Assembly (NCBI GenBank): GCA_009760855.2
Contig: WPIO01000024.1
Location: 5,431,001 to 5,495,000, forward strand
Direction: 5' to 3'
Origin: Cristatella mucedo
Taxonomy: Eukaryota > Bryozoa > Phylactolaemata > Cristatellidae
Length of the DNA: 64,000 bases
Shown: piece by piece, positions 30,945 to 43,847 of the stretch
Numbering within the stretch: the first letter of the stretch is position 1
How the letters are laid out: each line of letters begins with the position of its first letter
The notes under the pieces: model-generated
Told to the model about the DNA's origin: nothing
The model's database searches: none
What the model saw: only the letters and a program-made list of their open reading frames with translations
Position numbers and translations under genes: made by a program

Positions 30945-31012
30945 AGCTTCTGTAAAGTACTCAGAGAGATTCAGTGCTCTGAGGGCGCCAAAAAAATTAT
31001 TATTATTATCAT
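30945..31012 (+). mobile_element. LINE-B tail-only copy
   Basis: cttctgtaaagtactcagag, gctctgagggcgcc and ATT repeats. Confidence 0.6.
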
Positions 31013-31079
31013 CATGATTCAGAGAGTCGGCAGTTGGCGCCAGTCCAGACTGGATGACGCCAAATCGGACCGCGATGCG

Positions 31080-31325
31080 ATGGCGACGAGCGCGCGGCAC
31101 CCGCTACCGCTCGCGCCGCCGCCGCTGCAGCGAAGCGGCTCGAACGGAGGCGACGGCGGCGGCGCGGCGCCTCGCGACGCTGACGTCGGACCGCCACAGC
31201 CGATCGTCGTCATCGTCAACCGTCGAGTCGTCTACCTTGACGACGCGGGAGACGCGCGCGGCGGCGAGCGTCACGACGACGACGACTACGACGAAGGATG
31301 GGGAGCGGGCGACGGCGACGAGAGG
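31080..31325 (+). CDS. Possible first coding exon, GC-rich, function unknown
   Basis: The ATG at 31080 opens a frame of about 82 codons: a Pro/Gly-rich start, a hydrophobic IVVIVNRRVVYLDD segment, then an Asp-rich acidic tail. At its 3' end the sequence GACGAGAG is followed by GTGACC, a usable donor, and the frame stops at once if unspliced. The block is strongly CpG-rich, like a promoter-proximal exon. An in-frame ATG at 31014 lies in LINE-tail (ATT)n sequence and is a less likely start. GC-rich DNA opens frames by chance on both strands here, so this is weakly supported. Confidence 0.25.
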
Positions 31326-31541
31326 TGACCGCCGGCGGCTCACGGCGCTCGGAGCGGCAACGGCGGAGCGCCGAACAGCGGCGGCGGCGGACGCGTCGAC
31401 TTGAGTGCGCATGCGTGAAGCGCAGGCGCCTCGCTGCAACTCGCCTGTGCGAGAGTCTTCCGACTAGCGTGCACCCAGGATGTCGTTGCAGCTACCACTA
31501 CTCCCGCGTTGTCGGCGAGTCGCCACGCGACAGAGGACTGC

Positions 31542-31544
<3 letters not shown>

Positions 31545-31616
<72 letters not shown>
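31545..31616. repeat. (GA)n microsatellite
   Basis: 72 bp pure GA inside the CpG-rich block at about 31.0-31.9 kb. Confidence 0.95.
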
Positions 31617-31619
<3 letters not shown>

Positions 31620-31977
31620 CCTCGCCGAGAAAGACCGACCGAACGATCGTGTGGACGACGTGGACGACGGCGAAATGGCTCGCGCTCCGCTGCGACGTCG
31701 AGGCGACGCCATGACGGTCGGCAGCCTGCGCCTGGTGCGGGATGGCGACTTGGCCGGCTGCGATAGCCGATTCGCGCCGACGCCGTATCGGAGCCGAACG
31801 GTGGCGGTACCATGCTGGTTAGTGCGCTACTGTCAATAGTGAGGTAGCGCGCTGCTGTGCGGAGAGCTGCATTGCCGCCGGTAAAGCTGCTTGCCGGCAA
31901 TGCAGCGCCATCTCGTGGCCGAAGATAAACGGAGCTCGGTGCTGCAATGTGCGGCGCGAGACGGCTTACTTACAATT

Positions 31978-31985
31978 AAATATAT

Positions 31986-32036
<51 letters not shown>
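31978..32036. repeat. (TA)n microsatellite
   Basis: About 58 bp of TA with two TG interruptions. Confidence 0.95.
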
Positions 32037-32039
32037 TGG

Positions 32040-33510
32040 CTTCAGCATCTGGCATTCGACCTTCCTTTACCGGTTCGGCGGTCGGCGGCTGTGCCTAGTC
32101 ACAGCGTCAGATGTCGTCAATCTTGAACGTGCGCACATTGCCAAACCGCAGCCGAAAAGCTGTATTCTAGCTGTGTGGGCGCTCGCAGACCTCCTGTGCA
32201 GTCTATCAAAGAAGCTTGATCCGATTCTTTGATTACTCCTATTTTTCAGTCATGTGGTCGAGAACAGCTGCTGGTGCACACAAAATAGCATAAGCTGAAA
32301 TCTGGCTAGTCCCTTTCGATTTTCTTACTCACCTTAGCTTCTCGTAGATGCTACGCATGCGTACATGCTACACAAGCGTGCCCGATGTCAGCCAGGAGGT
32401 GAATCAAGCGTTCAAACGTGCAGCTCTGAGCGACTACTTTGTGCCGCCTCAGCGGTTACACTTTGTGACAGGGGTCTTAATCTAAAATCTGGCTAAACTG
32501 AGGCCACGCTTGACTGAAGCTTCATGTTTCTCAAAAGTAAGAAAAAGAGCTATCAATTTGCTGCTAAGATAGCGAATAGTAGGTTCCATCAGATCGTATA
32601 AAAGCGTTTTGAAAGACATCTAGTTCACACGGGGCTATCCAAATTTTTATACTATTTGCATGGTATAAATAATGGTTTCTTGTCAAGAGCCCTAAGAGAA
32701 TAAAAGTTCTACCGAGGCACTCTCCAGCTCACTACAAGAAAAGATAACGTAAGACTAAGTAAATCCACGTAGTTTTTGGGCTCGCTACTATTACAGCAAC
32801 TAGCAAAGTGGGCTTCCGCTTTCCGCGGGTGCCCGAGTCCTCTTGTAAAGGGCCTTAAATCGAGGGGTCGGGGGTCAGGGACGTTGGAGTCCGGCCGCCC
32901 TCGTGTGCTGCTGCTGCCTTTGTGTGACACACGAAGCTTCTTCATGGCACGTGTGGTGTCGTTGGCCCAAATGATGGCTCGTGCCGTAGGAGATCTCGTA
33001 ACTTAAAGGCTGACAAAGGCGGACAGGGTGTAGGCGAAAAAATATTCTGGGATAGCGTGGGGAGAAAGTCTCAGCTTGGCTTTGTAGCTAGCGTTGTCGC
33101 TGTCTGCAACGTCATCGTGGTCAGACAATAATGAAAAAGCGAACAATGAGCACGAACATGCTTGGGTCAGCATTCTGAACCAGTCAAGATGACACCAAGG
33201 GCAGTGGATTTTAACTGGCACCGAATCAAGCGCTGGACAGCAAGATGTGAGCATGAGAGCACAAAGAAGACATGTTCACCAGGGTAAACAAGGTAAAGGC
33301 GGCTTCACTCTCTCGCACACGCCCGTCCGAGGCTCGGCGGCGGTGGCAGCGGCGGCGGCTCACCTTCGTCGGTGAAGAGATAGGAGACGAAGCTGAGCGG
33401 GATGAATGCGTCTTAAGCTAAGACTTACAATGATGCAAAAATCAGTCATGTTAATGTCTGTTGCACGGTGCGAGATTAAATGTTCAGCAAGTTTGAATTT
33501 AAGGCCCAAC
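32040..33510. other. Unassigned unique DNA
   Basis: AT-moderate, with a GC-rich patch at about 33300-33380. Short ORFs only; nothing recognised. Confidence 0.4.
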
Positions 33511-33514
33511 CAAT

Positions 33515-33798
33515 ATAATAATAATAATAATAATAATATTGCTCTTGATAAAGCGCCCTCAGAGAACTTAATCTCTTTCTAGGCGCTTTACATTTGCTGC
33601 GAAGTGATATGCAATTGAATAGTAAGTAAAATCATGCTTGAAAAACAAACAAAATGAATAATATGGTTAGGGGTGACATGCACAGGGTCAGCATGCAAAT
33701 GTGGTTAGTGGCAGCATGCACAGTGTCGGCACGCATAAGCACATCAAGGACGAATCACAGGGACCCACTAAATGCTGTCCTAAATAGGTGTGTTTGAT
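33515..33798 (-). mobile_element. LINE-B 3' end
   Basis: (TAA)n, the 3' tail, then the 3' UTR with gttaggggtgacatgcacag and cagcatgcacagtgtcgg; 5' truncated at about 33798. Confidence 0.8.
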
Positions 33799-33802
33799 TT
33801 CG

Positions 33803-34720
33803 TAATAATAATAATAATGGATTTGAATTATAGCGCCTCATAGAACTTAACCTTTTTCCAAGCACTTTGAACGTGTTGCAAAGTAAGCACGATCGAATGG
33901 TTAGTGGCGACATGCTCAACGACAAAAAGCATAACATGGGTTAGAGGTGACACGCACAGGGTTAGCATGCAAGTATGGTTAGGAGCAGAAAGGCCCAGTG
34001 TCATCACGCACAAGCAAATAAAGGACGAATCAAATGAACCCACTAAATTCTGCAATAAGCAAGCCTGTTTTAGTCTCCATTTTAAATGGCGCCTTGTCAG
34101 GGAATGCCGTGACGTCTTTCAAGTATGAGTTTCAGACTTTAGGAGCATAAGAACTAAAGTCGGAGTCTCCAGAGGTTTTAAGGTTCATAAGAAGGGTAGC
34201 TAACAGATTTGAGTCAGAAAAACGGCATGTGCGATGCTTGGCCTGGCGGGGGGGGGGTGGTGAGTAGCTTTGATAGATAGGCTGGAGCCAGAGAATAAAG
34301 GGACCTACAAGTAGGTGACATAACCTTGAAGTCGATACGCTGCTTGGCTGGAAGCTAGTGCAGCTCGTTGAGAAGTGTTGTGATTTGTCAACTGTGACGC
34401 TCATGACCGACAGGCCTAGCTGCAAAGTTTTCTAATAACCGCAAGTTCCTAATCGCACACGCCTGCAAAAAAGCAAATAATGAGTTACTTAGGTCTAGAC
34501 AGGATGTTACAAATACATGTAGCAAGTTTGATGCATTATTACTGTCTAAGCAAGCGTGAATGTTAGCAGTTTTAAACAGCTCAAAGAAGGCAGACACTTG
34601 ACTGCGGAGCTAATATCACCATCTAGTGAAAGGTTACTGGGGATAGGACGCCTGAATTATCAGCATATGCAACAGAAGATATGCTGAAGGAGCGGATTTT
34701 GAGTGACAATCTTTCTAGGT
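33803..34720 (-). mobile_element. LINE-B fragment, longer copy abutting the previous one
   Basis: It begins with its own (TAA)n and diverged tail, repeats the 3' UTR blocks, then gives RT carboxyl sequence (SRLCHLLVGPFILWLQP, HACLDSNNASNL). Confidence 0.7.
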
Positions 34721-34819
34721 TCTGAGTCACACTTCGCTTGCCCAGACATTTCCTTTTAATCAACAGCTACAATGTAGAGGAGGCCATTTGTGAAGACGTC
34801 AAAGTTCAATAAATACTAT

Positions 34820-35045
34820 AATAATAAATAAATATTAGCTGATTTAAACAGATTCATTTTTACAGGGGCAGATGAGCCTGAACGGCTAAGACATCACTCG
34901 AAGTTGGCAATAAGGATCGCCAACAGCAGGATTTCCAACAGCAGGATCGCCAATTGCAAGATCGCCAACTGCTGGATTAGAAACCAGGACCTTGGTCGTG
35001 AAGAGCGAGCACCTTATAATCTGGACCATCAAGGCTTAGTTCTTG
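34820..35045 (-). mobile_element. SINE1 copy with internal short repeats
   Basis: SINE1 body and head in minus orientation. At about 34913-34977 a roughly 20-bp unit containing ggatcgccaa is repeated three to four times with changes. Confidence 0.6.
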
Positions 35046-35759
35046 AACGCTAGCTGGCCGTCCACAGACTGAGAAACTCGGGTCGCTAGGTTGTGGCTGC
35101 ACTTTAGATGTGGGCACTTCTGTTGATTAAATTGCAAGCAATTAACATTGCAGAATAAATACTTCCTCTGGAATCAGCTATTGCAACTGATAACCGTAAT
35201 GTCAAACTTGCAAACATTCATATCTAGATTCAAGCCACTTTTTATATGCTAAATGATAGTCAAACCATATTAAAACTTATAGCACACCCTAGAAGGGCAC
35301 TGCTGGACTAAGAGGCTTTGCTCTTCTAAAAAGCGATGCTGTAGTGCGACCATCGGCATACGTTCCAAATCTGCTTGTCTCTTTTGACGACCGCTCTTTG
35401 CGTTTAAAAGTTTAATTCAGAAGACCGCATTCGCAGCTACTAAGAATGTTCGATCGCTACATATGATCAAGTACTATCAATCGCAGCCGCTGGCCGATGT
35501 GTCTCACGACTCTGTACCAACTTCCTCGCTCTATCCAGACTAGACGAATGCTTTGCAAATTTAGCAGCGATACAAAAAAGCCATAAAGCCACACACCTGG
35601 TGATAAGTATATGATAAGCAAGGTCGAGCTAAATATAAATAAATAAATAGATTTAGACACACGTTTCTTTTGCTGAAGGAGTTCTGATGGCTTTCGGTTG
35701 ATCGATGGATACATTGCACAGTCCTTACTCTAACCTCAATGGCCATTAAGGCTGGCTCC
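35046..35759. other. Unassigned unique DNA
   Basis: No convincing element. An open frame near 35456-35603 (+) lacks good splice sites and known similarity. Confidence 0.35.
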
Positions 35760-36175
35760 TTCATTCCAAGCTGAATTGCTGCACCTGTTTCAACTTCATA
35801 GTGCCCTCAGGTCCTATATGGGCAATATATTGGCTGCTTCAGTCATTCTTTCCCTTACAGACAATTGGTGACAGAAGCTTTTACTCTAAAGTTCCTAACC
35901 TGTGTAACTCACTCTAACGGTTTTTATGCAAAGACACATTCTCCCCTGCTTTCAACTCATCACATTATTTCCCGCAGTCCTACGATGCTACTTCCACGCT
36001 TCTCAGTGCCTCCAACGTCCTCCTGACTAAGCTATGGGTTTCACTTTTTACTTTTGCTTAAGGTAAAACCCGTTGTCAATCAAACTCACAAAGTCAGTTG
36101 CTTAAGCTTTGGGTGATATACAAAGCTCCCTATCGTAACGCCTGCTTTCTTACATTCCTTATGGGTTTTTAGGGA
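35760..36175 (+). mobile_element. Degenerate LINE-A 3' fragment
   Basis: It follows LINE-A order: ccctcaggtcctatatggg, ttggtgacagaagcttttac, cctaacctgtgtaac, then a diverged 3' UTR. Confidence 0.6.
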
Positions 36176-37714
36176 ACAACGAACGCGTGCACGCACATGA
36201 AAAGAGAACATGCACACTTATTTGGTGTCCAAAGTTTCTATTTTCGTTAACCGTTCTCGCTAATGAATTGTATTCATTGCTCTAGTAAATTACGAAAATT
36301 AGGTGCAAGTTATGTCATATTAGAAAAATTCATAACTGTACGCAGTATGCTCTGCTGTTATTGCATGGTATTTCCCCTGATAACCTTAGCAAGCTGAATA
36401 GAAGACATAGCATAGCGACGTAATTTTGATAAATGCGTCAGGTGCTTGGTTGATGTTTATTTAAGTGCCAATATTTTAGGCAGCTTGGGCGATACGTTAG
36501 CTGCATTCCAACTCCGAAGATCTATTGGTAGCACTGGTATATGGCCAATATTTGTCACACAAGTTTGACGTGCTGCAGCGCCCATCACATCCGCTGCGCT
36601 CGTCGGCGGACATGTTCCGAAGCCGCTGGGCACGGTTCTAGTTCCGATTGCTGCACGCTGTGAGAACTATGCGAGCCCCGGCGAGTGCACACCCCGGATG
36701 CGAATAAATAATGAAAACGCAAGTCACGAAAATATAGTGCTTTACATGGAAAAGCTGTAAGTAGTTCGGTAGCTCAATGTTTAGCGTCAAACCTTCAGTT
36801 TTTTTTTTTGAAATTAGCTTTTCCCGATGGTCTAATGCACCACTCCATTTCATTTCGATAAGATTCTTGAACTTTACAAACCACGACACATTCCACAGTC
36901 GTTGAGCATGTAGCACTTTTTGCCCACTGCAGGCTGGGCGCAAGAACTGGATCCTCAAGTTCCTCCTCGCTCCCTACTGCGTGAAACGATCACGCTTCGG
37001 GAACTGAAGCAATGGCGTAGCTGGGATGGCGGGGGCGGGGCGGTAAAGCGCTCGAGAAATGCTGAAGGTTTCTTGTCACATCCAGCTCCCTATGCGAAGA
37101 GTGCATTCCGTTCCATGAAAAATCTGGGGTCGGAATTTGTCCCCAGGCTTTGTTTTGTGGACGATCGTCGACTACAAAATATATTATTATTATGAATAGA
37201 TTTTGACGGTGACAAACCACGGAAGTTTCAACTTTGATTTGGGAGGAGGCGGGCCAACCCGATTGGTCGCTGACTGACCTACCTGGCGAGACAGCCTTAC
37301 TGATTGCCAAGCTTAGGGTTTTAGTCAATTCTATTCATGCAGGTCGATCGCATACCCAAGGCAGGCACAACACGACTTCCGGTCATTCTGGTGACGATCA
37401 CTTTGGCAGCCTTCCCATACGCCAGCTCAACTCGTCTGGTCCAAGCGGAGGCCGGGAAGGACCATTTCGGAAGACAGAAAATAGGGTCATAGTGCAGAAA
37501 GGGAAAGCTGATTGAATGCCACGGTAAACCATTGAAAAACTCTTTTTAAGCACGGAGTCCTATGAAGTTGTAGCATTAGAATGTTTAATATTGACTATGA
37601 GAGAGGCATGTTGCTGCTACATATGTCTATAAGTAAATATTCTCTCCTTTTTATTAACACTCGTCCTTGCTGGTGTAATGTCCCGCGATTATGGACTATA
37701 TATAATAAAATAAA
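36176..37714. other. Unassigned unique DNA
   Basis: AT-rich to 36540, mixed after. No conserved coding block recognised on either strand. Confidence 0.4.
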
Positions 37715-37865
37715 AAAATTATAATTCATGTGTATAGCGCCCCAAGAGAACTTAATCTCTATTCAGGCGCTTTACATATGCCTCAGGGCTTAAGCTCACG
37801 ACCTCAGCCAGGCTTTGGTTGGGGCGAGCACCTTAAACCGCTGGACCAAACCACCTCGGCTATGA
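37715..37865 (-). mobile_element. SINE2 copy, the fullest one
   Basis: On the minus strand: head GCCGAGGTGGTTTGGTCCAG then CGGTTTAAGGTGCTCGCC (box A-like), TCGTGAGCTTAAGCCCTGAG (box B-like), then GCGCCTGAATAGAGATTAAG and TTCTCTTGGGGCGCTATAC, ending in an AT-rich tail. Confidence 0.8.
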
Positions 37866-39105
37866 GCTTGACAGCTGTAACTCGATTACTAACTGTGAGC
37901 TTGGCCACTGAATTAGAACTAAGCCGCTTACGAAGTAGCCGCGATAATCTGAAACTTAGGAGCAACATGATGTATAATTATACACGAGAGTGATTATTGT
38001 CCGAACTATGATATAAGGCTTTTGCTTGACGCTCTGTTGGAGCAACGGTCTTTCGGTTGGTGAGTCCTAGCGCTAAGCGTGAGCTGCTCTTGCGGAAGTC
38101 ACTTCGGGCGCACGTGCTGCTCCGCGGACGGACGCATTAAAATGTCTGAGGGGCTGTTGCGCGTAGCCATGGGCTCCGATCTGCATCGTTGTTCCGTCTA
38201 GCGCAGATCCCGCCGGCTTGCGTGCAGCCGTACGTCATTTTCGCAGTTAATATGAAACCGCTCGCGTCACCAGTCTGAAGTGCTTGCTGCAGCGTCAATG
38301 GTCAGTCGCTGCCCTTTACGAGCCGGAAGATCCGGAAGTTCCGCCATTGGTGCGGTGATATGAGGACCTATAACTTGACCAGAAGTGGCGAGCATAGACC
38401 TGGGAGCGCACACGCGGCACCTCGTGTCGAGCTGAGCGTTCGACGGCCGCATCCGACGTTCTCAGCTTAGAGAGCAAAGGTAGCCGCTAGTTGCCGCCAG
38501 GTGTCACTGGGCTCCATTACCCTGTGCGTTTGACCGCAGCGGTTTGCAGCTCCGGGTAGACCGTAATCGACAGCCGCTGCAGCAGACTGGGCGTGGCAAT
38601 GCCGACGTGGCTTTACATAACCCGTTTCGTAATTTTCTTGTGGTTCCGGTCAAGCGTCTGTGGTGACTAGGTGGACAGGCGATAAAACCGATCGATGAGC
38701 AGCTGAAACACTCGCATCGCTAGCTCCACTGCATCGTGGCATGTCGCTTGGACATTCACTGAGCATCTAAAACCATAAGCTCGCTACGACACCCACTCTC
38801 CCTAGGAAGCCGGTACCAGCAGGCAGAACGTTAGCGACGAATCGTTGCGGCTGGCGCCCCGGGGCCGGGGCACGACAGACGGATAGCTAGCTCTGCGTCC
38901 GGTGTGCTGAGTTCTTACAGCTCGAGGCATCCGGGTAGACCGCGACTAGTTTCGCTGGCTCACCCAAGCAGCGCATGCGAGCCACGTTTGAAAATAGTAG
39001 CAGCCGCAACGTCGCATGAACCAACGCTAATCGCTTTGAGCACTCAGGCCCCATAATCTGTAAGCCGAGACCGCTGACGTGCTGGGTGTCACAAACAAGC
39101 AGCTC
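37866..39105. other. GC-richer unassigned DNA
   Basis: Higher GC than its surroundings (about 38000-39060) but no long ORF, and no element recognised. Confidence 0.4.
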
Positions 39106-39140
39106 AGCTAGCTAGCTAGCTAGCTAGCTAGCTAGCTAGC
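39106..39140. repeat. (AGCT)n tetranucleotide repeat
   Basis: 35 bp of a perfect self-complementary tetranucleotide. Confidence 0.95.
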
Positions 39141-39150
39141 AAAGCAGTGT

Positions 39151-40071
39151 ATGCGATCTGCCGACAGCAGCAACGCTTGCTACGTAGCCTTGTGGTCATT
39201 GTTACCACCGGACGCAGCTACAGCTGAATACAAACAAGATCAGGAGAGCGAATCAGCTAGGTCTTACCCTCAAATCGGCTCAGCCATCCTACCTCTAGTA
39301 GCCTCTGCACACAATCTATGTATCGTATTGCTCTTAAGTCACAAGACTAGAATAAGCTCAAGAGTCACATATGCCCAGTCTGAGCAATGGAACGTCGTTA
39401 CAATTTGGTCTTGCTTAGATGAGGATACTGCCGCCATGCTGGAGATCCTTTGTCTAAAAACAAGGCTCCCGTTATTTACTATTTACTGGAATTCCCATCT
39501 GCTAGATAACAGCTAAATGCTCTTTATCATCTCTTTGACTTCCTTCTACCGCTATTCTATACCTTCACAATGTCTAGCGTGGCCTCCACTGTCAGATATT
39601 TTATTACTAGAAGGTTTTAGCAAATTGCATTGCAAGAATGATGACGTACTAGGTGGTTTCACAGAGCGATTGGTAAGAATTGAACAAATCCGCAGTGTTG
39701 ACCCAGTAGACGCTCTGCGGCTATACAATCCCGCCCGTTTCACCAGGTCGTTAATAATGACGGTGAAAAATTGTTTGATTTCAGCGAATTCACCCGTTTC
39801 AGGCACATCATTGCCAGAATGTGCCTCCGCTAGTGCCGCAGGCCCTTATCCTATCCGAGTGTTTAGCTGGGGTTTCAAGGTCACACATGTCTTACTTCTG
39901 ATGCAATCAGGAATGCGGCTTTACCGTAATCTATCGGTATCTCGTGAGCTAACGCGCGCACTGTGCGAGCAGCTCCCATTGTCCGTACAGCTGCTCACTG
40001 ATTACTCGTCCTCTCTCTTCAAACGAGGTAAAGCCTTTTTTGGTTGCCATGGCTTTTACGAACAATCCTAG
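39151..40071 (+). other. Two adjoining ORFs of unknown origin
   Basis: ORFs of 121 codons (39151-39516) and 184 codons (39517-40071) share one frame, with a TAA directly before the second ATG. Neither resembles a family I know, composition is unremarkable and there are competing minus-strand frames. A relic coding sequence with one nonsense change, or chance. Confidence 0.2.
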
Positions 40072-41689
40072 CTCTTCACCACTGTCACAATAGTGTGATC
40101 CGTCGCACGCAGCAGAAGACAAGCCCCGTTTATTTTCATCGGCACGCAGCCGGACCGCAGCCACAGCCACGCTGGCTAAAGCACCCAGAAAGGGCTAGAG
40201 TGTGCTAGCTGTTCTCTGCGAGCAGAGGCCAGTGGTTAGGCAGGTCGGGTGGACCCAACGAATACCCCGATTAACTTGAAGTACCTTGAAGACAGCGCCT
40301 ACGGTAAGAATGATCTCGAAGTCTGGAACTCGCCACCAGCTGAAAGCACGGGTCTCCGGATTAAAAAAAAGGCTACCGGCTCAACACAAGCCTTTGCACG
40401 ATGTGAGTGCATTGCCCTCAACGTAAGTGCATGCTACGAAACTGTGGACGTGTCGAACCACTAACAGGAGGCTAAGAGCGACTCGCTTTTATAGCGCCCA
40501 GGTGAACCTGTCTTTTCTCTGCCTGCTTTGATTGTATGCTACAAGCCAGGGGTCACAATTGACCGAGGTCATGGCCAGTGCATTTCATGACCGAGTCTCG
40601 TAGGTTCAAGTGCTACAGCATATGTGAAGAGCGTGGCTGAAAATATATAGATATAAAGTTCTCACAGGGCGAAATACAAAATAAAAATAATAGAATAGTA
40701 AAAATAATAAAGTAAATAAATAATAGTAAAAAAACAATAGAAATATCTGACTGTCTTTATTTTTCTTCTCGCGTGGGTCTGCGCGAATGACGTAACGAAG
40801 GCTTTTCCACGCTTGCCCCCTAGGTGCTGGCAATTATAGTAATTTGTATTTATAGTAATTATAGTAATTTGCAGTCATAGTACTTTGCCCTGCTTTACAC
40901 TAGCTCCTTAACTTAGTTACTACTTATTTTGCAGCCAGCCATAAAGTTTTCCTGAATGCGTACTAGATTAGGTGCTCTTAGCGCGCACAAGAAACCAGCC
41001 TGCATCATTAAAAACACACGCCAAGGGACTTGGGAGCCTCAGCCGGTAGCTGGAGGTTGTACGGGCATACTTGCTGAGTTTGTCGCCTCCAAATGATTTG
41101 AGGCTGGTTCAGAGGTGCTAGCCCTCGGGCTTCGCTTACCCGACTTGCACCGAGTTGCTGACATTTCGATTCCTCCGAACGTCAACCGCAGGGGTCAGCT
41201 GCCTCTTACCGTGCAGCCGTCAGCGCGGGCTGACCGATGGATGCACGGGTCATTGGACCAACGTCAAGCCGCCCCCCCCCTGCGAACTTTCTGCCAGTCT
41301 GCCGATCTGCGTTTTCTGCGCGTACGCTATTCTCTCTCATCTCTGCATTTTCAACGGAGCTGCTCACCCGACTACGCCAACGATCGGCTTAAGCCGCGTG
41401 ACGCCGCTTGATCCGCTCGTGAAAATGCACGTTTTCGCGAAACACGAACGTAGGATTGAATCATTTTCGTCACCGAGCACAGACAATTGCGTCCGAGTGG
41501 TGCCGCTTAAAGATTTGAGTCAAACGAGATGTTGGAAATTGCGAAAGCGGATAAAAAGTGTTTCGAATGAATATGCCGGAGCACTAGTGTGAAAATAAGA
41601 AGCTTAAAGTAAGTAAGTGATTGACACATTTTTTCTCAGACTGCTACAGCTGGTGCCGCTTTGATTGCCCTATGTACTCATGTCTTAAA
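40072..41689. other. Unassigned unique DNA
   Basis: Mixed composition with an A/T-rich patch near 40680-40735. Nothing recognised. Confidence 0.4.
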
Positions 41690-41772
41690 TTCCTTTTGCA
41701 GCAAATGTGAAGTACCTAGAAAGAGATTAAGTTCACTGCGAGTGCTGCAGAAATGTATTATTATTATTAATT
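41690..41772 (+). mobile_element. LINE-B tail-only copy
   Basis: cagcaaatgtgaagtaccta, aagagattaagttcactgcg and ATT repeats. Confidence 0.75.
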
Positions 41773-43640
41773 CAAATGCACGCGGCACTTGGATTTACCT
41801 TTACTACGAATCTTCTCCGCTTTCTAGTGCCACAGGCGCTCCCAACTTTCTTACATCTGTCATGGCGGGAATTAACTCTTTGAAGTCAACCCTAGTTCTC
41901 GAAATTGAAGAAGAAAACTTCAACTGATCCACACTCATTTTTACTTATTTCCCTTTAAAAATGGCTTAAAGTCGTTGAGATCAAGATACCGCAGCTAAGT
42001 TAAATGCACAAAATTCTGACCTTCAAAATAGGCTTAGGAACATGGTTCCGTAGCTATGTTTGCATGCAACATCTCGAGGCATTCAATGACTCAGTCGTCG
42101 TCATGTGGACTCATTCGGGCTCAGGAAATCCCGAGTGCATTGTGATGCAGCATTGGCGACACTGCATGCCCAAACAGCTCAGATACTTGATCAGCCACGA
42201 TATTTAGCTGCAATAAATGCAGAAACCGGATCTGAAAGTTGCAAGATGCAAAGGCCAAGAACGCAAATATTCCAGCATGGTTGGCCAACGAGTGAACTCA
42301 ATGTGAATGTACCAGCTCAAACCGTGCCTTTTTGAGAAGGAGTGAAAGTGTGGCTTCGGAACCGTCGTAGTCACGTGGCCTTAACGTCACACGTCAGCAC
42401 CACTGGAAAGTCCCTTACTGCATGATGTCAGCTATGCATCGTATCTAATAGGATAGGATACGAGAATAGGATACGATAAGGAAACACCTTTCGCAGTGCA
42501 CTACGACCGTCTGTTTTTTTTTATCAAATAGCAACGTCAGCTGACCGATTAAGAGCCGCCTATACTTCAGGATAACGTCGCCAATGCACAAGTGCAACCT
42601 GCCTCGTCGGTGCTACCTTTCTAAGACTGTCTAAGTGTTACTAGTATTCGCTCCTTGGTCTGCTGACCCGTCTGCGAATGACAACCAAGCACCAGCTGCT
42701 GCCATAGCTCTGCAGCCACCGATCGATGATGTCTCTAAACCAGTTCGATATCTCACCCTACGCCAACTACGCACACCAGCTCTCGCGAGCTATCGAGCTT
42801 GCCTGTCTTGTCTCTGCGACTTGGTGACCGATTGAAGCCTCGAGCCATCTTTAATGAAAAAAAAGCCGAGGGGAAGAAGTTGCGACGTTACGTCGACGCA
42901 TCGAGGGTCAATAGCTAACCGGGTGCAAAGGTCAACACACCCTCGTCATTACTGCGGCTACCGGCTACCGCGGCGTCTTATTACGCTGACGCAGCGACGG
43001 GAGCTGCGGGCGGCTACCGTCAGTCCGCCGCAGCTTTGCTGCCGCGTTCCGAGATTTCCATTCACTCGCGCTTTCGCTCAGACCTGAGGTGGGCGCGACG
43101 CGATTAAACTGACAGGCAGTTGGATGTGGTCTGTCTGTCTGTCTGTCTGTCTGGCTTCCCCAGGCAGAGCACACTGCATGCGTTCCTTGTCCCGTCGCAA
43201 AATTGCCTTCCGAAACCAAAGTTCTTGCGAACTAAACCTGTTTAAAGCTTATCTGTTCGTTGTGTGACCGTAGCTCTTAGTAAATTACGTGCGTATAGAC
43301 AAGCTAACGCTTATCGCTTTGGACTGCTGGGTCTGCCACGCCGGCGGCGTGGTTAGATACGCCGGCGGTTAGTAGTCTGCACGTTCATTACGATCGTGCG
43401 CACGTATTATTGCGCACGTATTATCGCTTCGTTGTCGCAGTTCAAATCCATTCCTAGATCGTGCTGCTGTTCCTAACATGCTTGCGTTATGCATTAGCAA
43501 AAGAAAAGCTACCCGGAGCCGCCGCGGGGCCGGCCGAGGCCGCGAGCTAAGACGCCGCTCGTTTGGCGGAGTAATACTCGCTGCGAGTTAATTACCTCTC
43601 GTTCGGTACTCCTAGGAATGCTGCAAACCGCTAAGCGCAT
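41773..43640. other. Unassigned unique DNA
   Basis: Holds a short aggata-type direct repeat at about 42446-42482 and a (TGTC)n repeat at 43127-43152. No gene recognised. Confidence 0.4.
43127..43152. repeat. (TGTC)n microsatellite
   Basis: 26 bp tetranucleotide repeat. Confidence 0.9.
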
Positions 43641-43847
43641 TCTCCTTCAACCGTTACCGTGACTCGCTCTAACTTGATAGTTATCAGGCCAATTGAAACT
43701 CTGGTGACCCAACGTAGCACTTGTCTTTGGAGTCCTCGCGCAATGTGCAATGAACCGCATGGAAAAAAAAAGAAACCTTGTTTCTGAAAAAAGGTCTCGA
43801 CCTGCTCGCCTTGAGTGAAACTTGGCTCGAATCGATAAACTACCCGA

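Noticed and set aside
35456-35603. Protein-like frame with IAAAGRCVSRLCTNFLALSR
   Set aside because: Composition looks plausible, but splice sites are weak, no family is recognised, and a stop lies just upstream.
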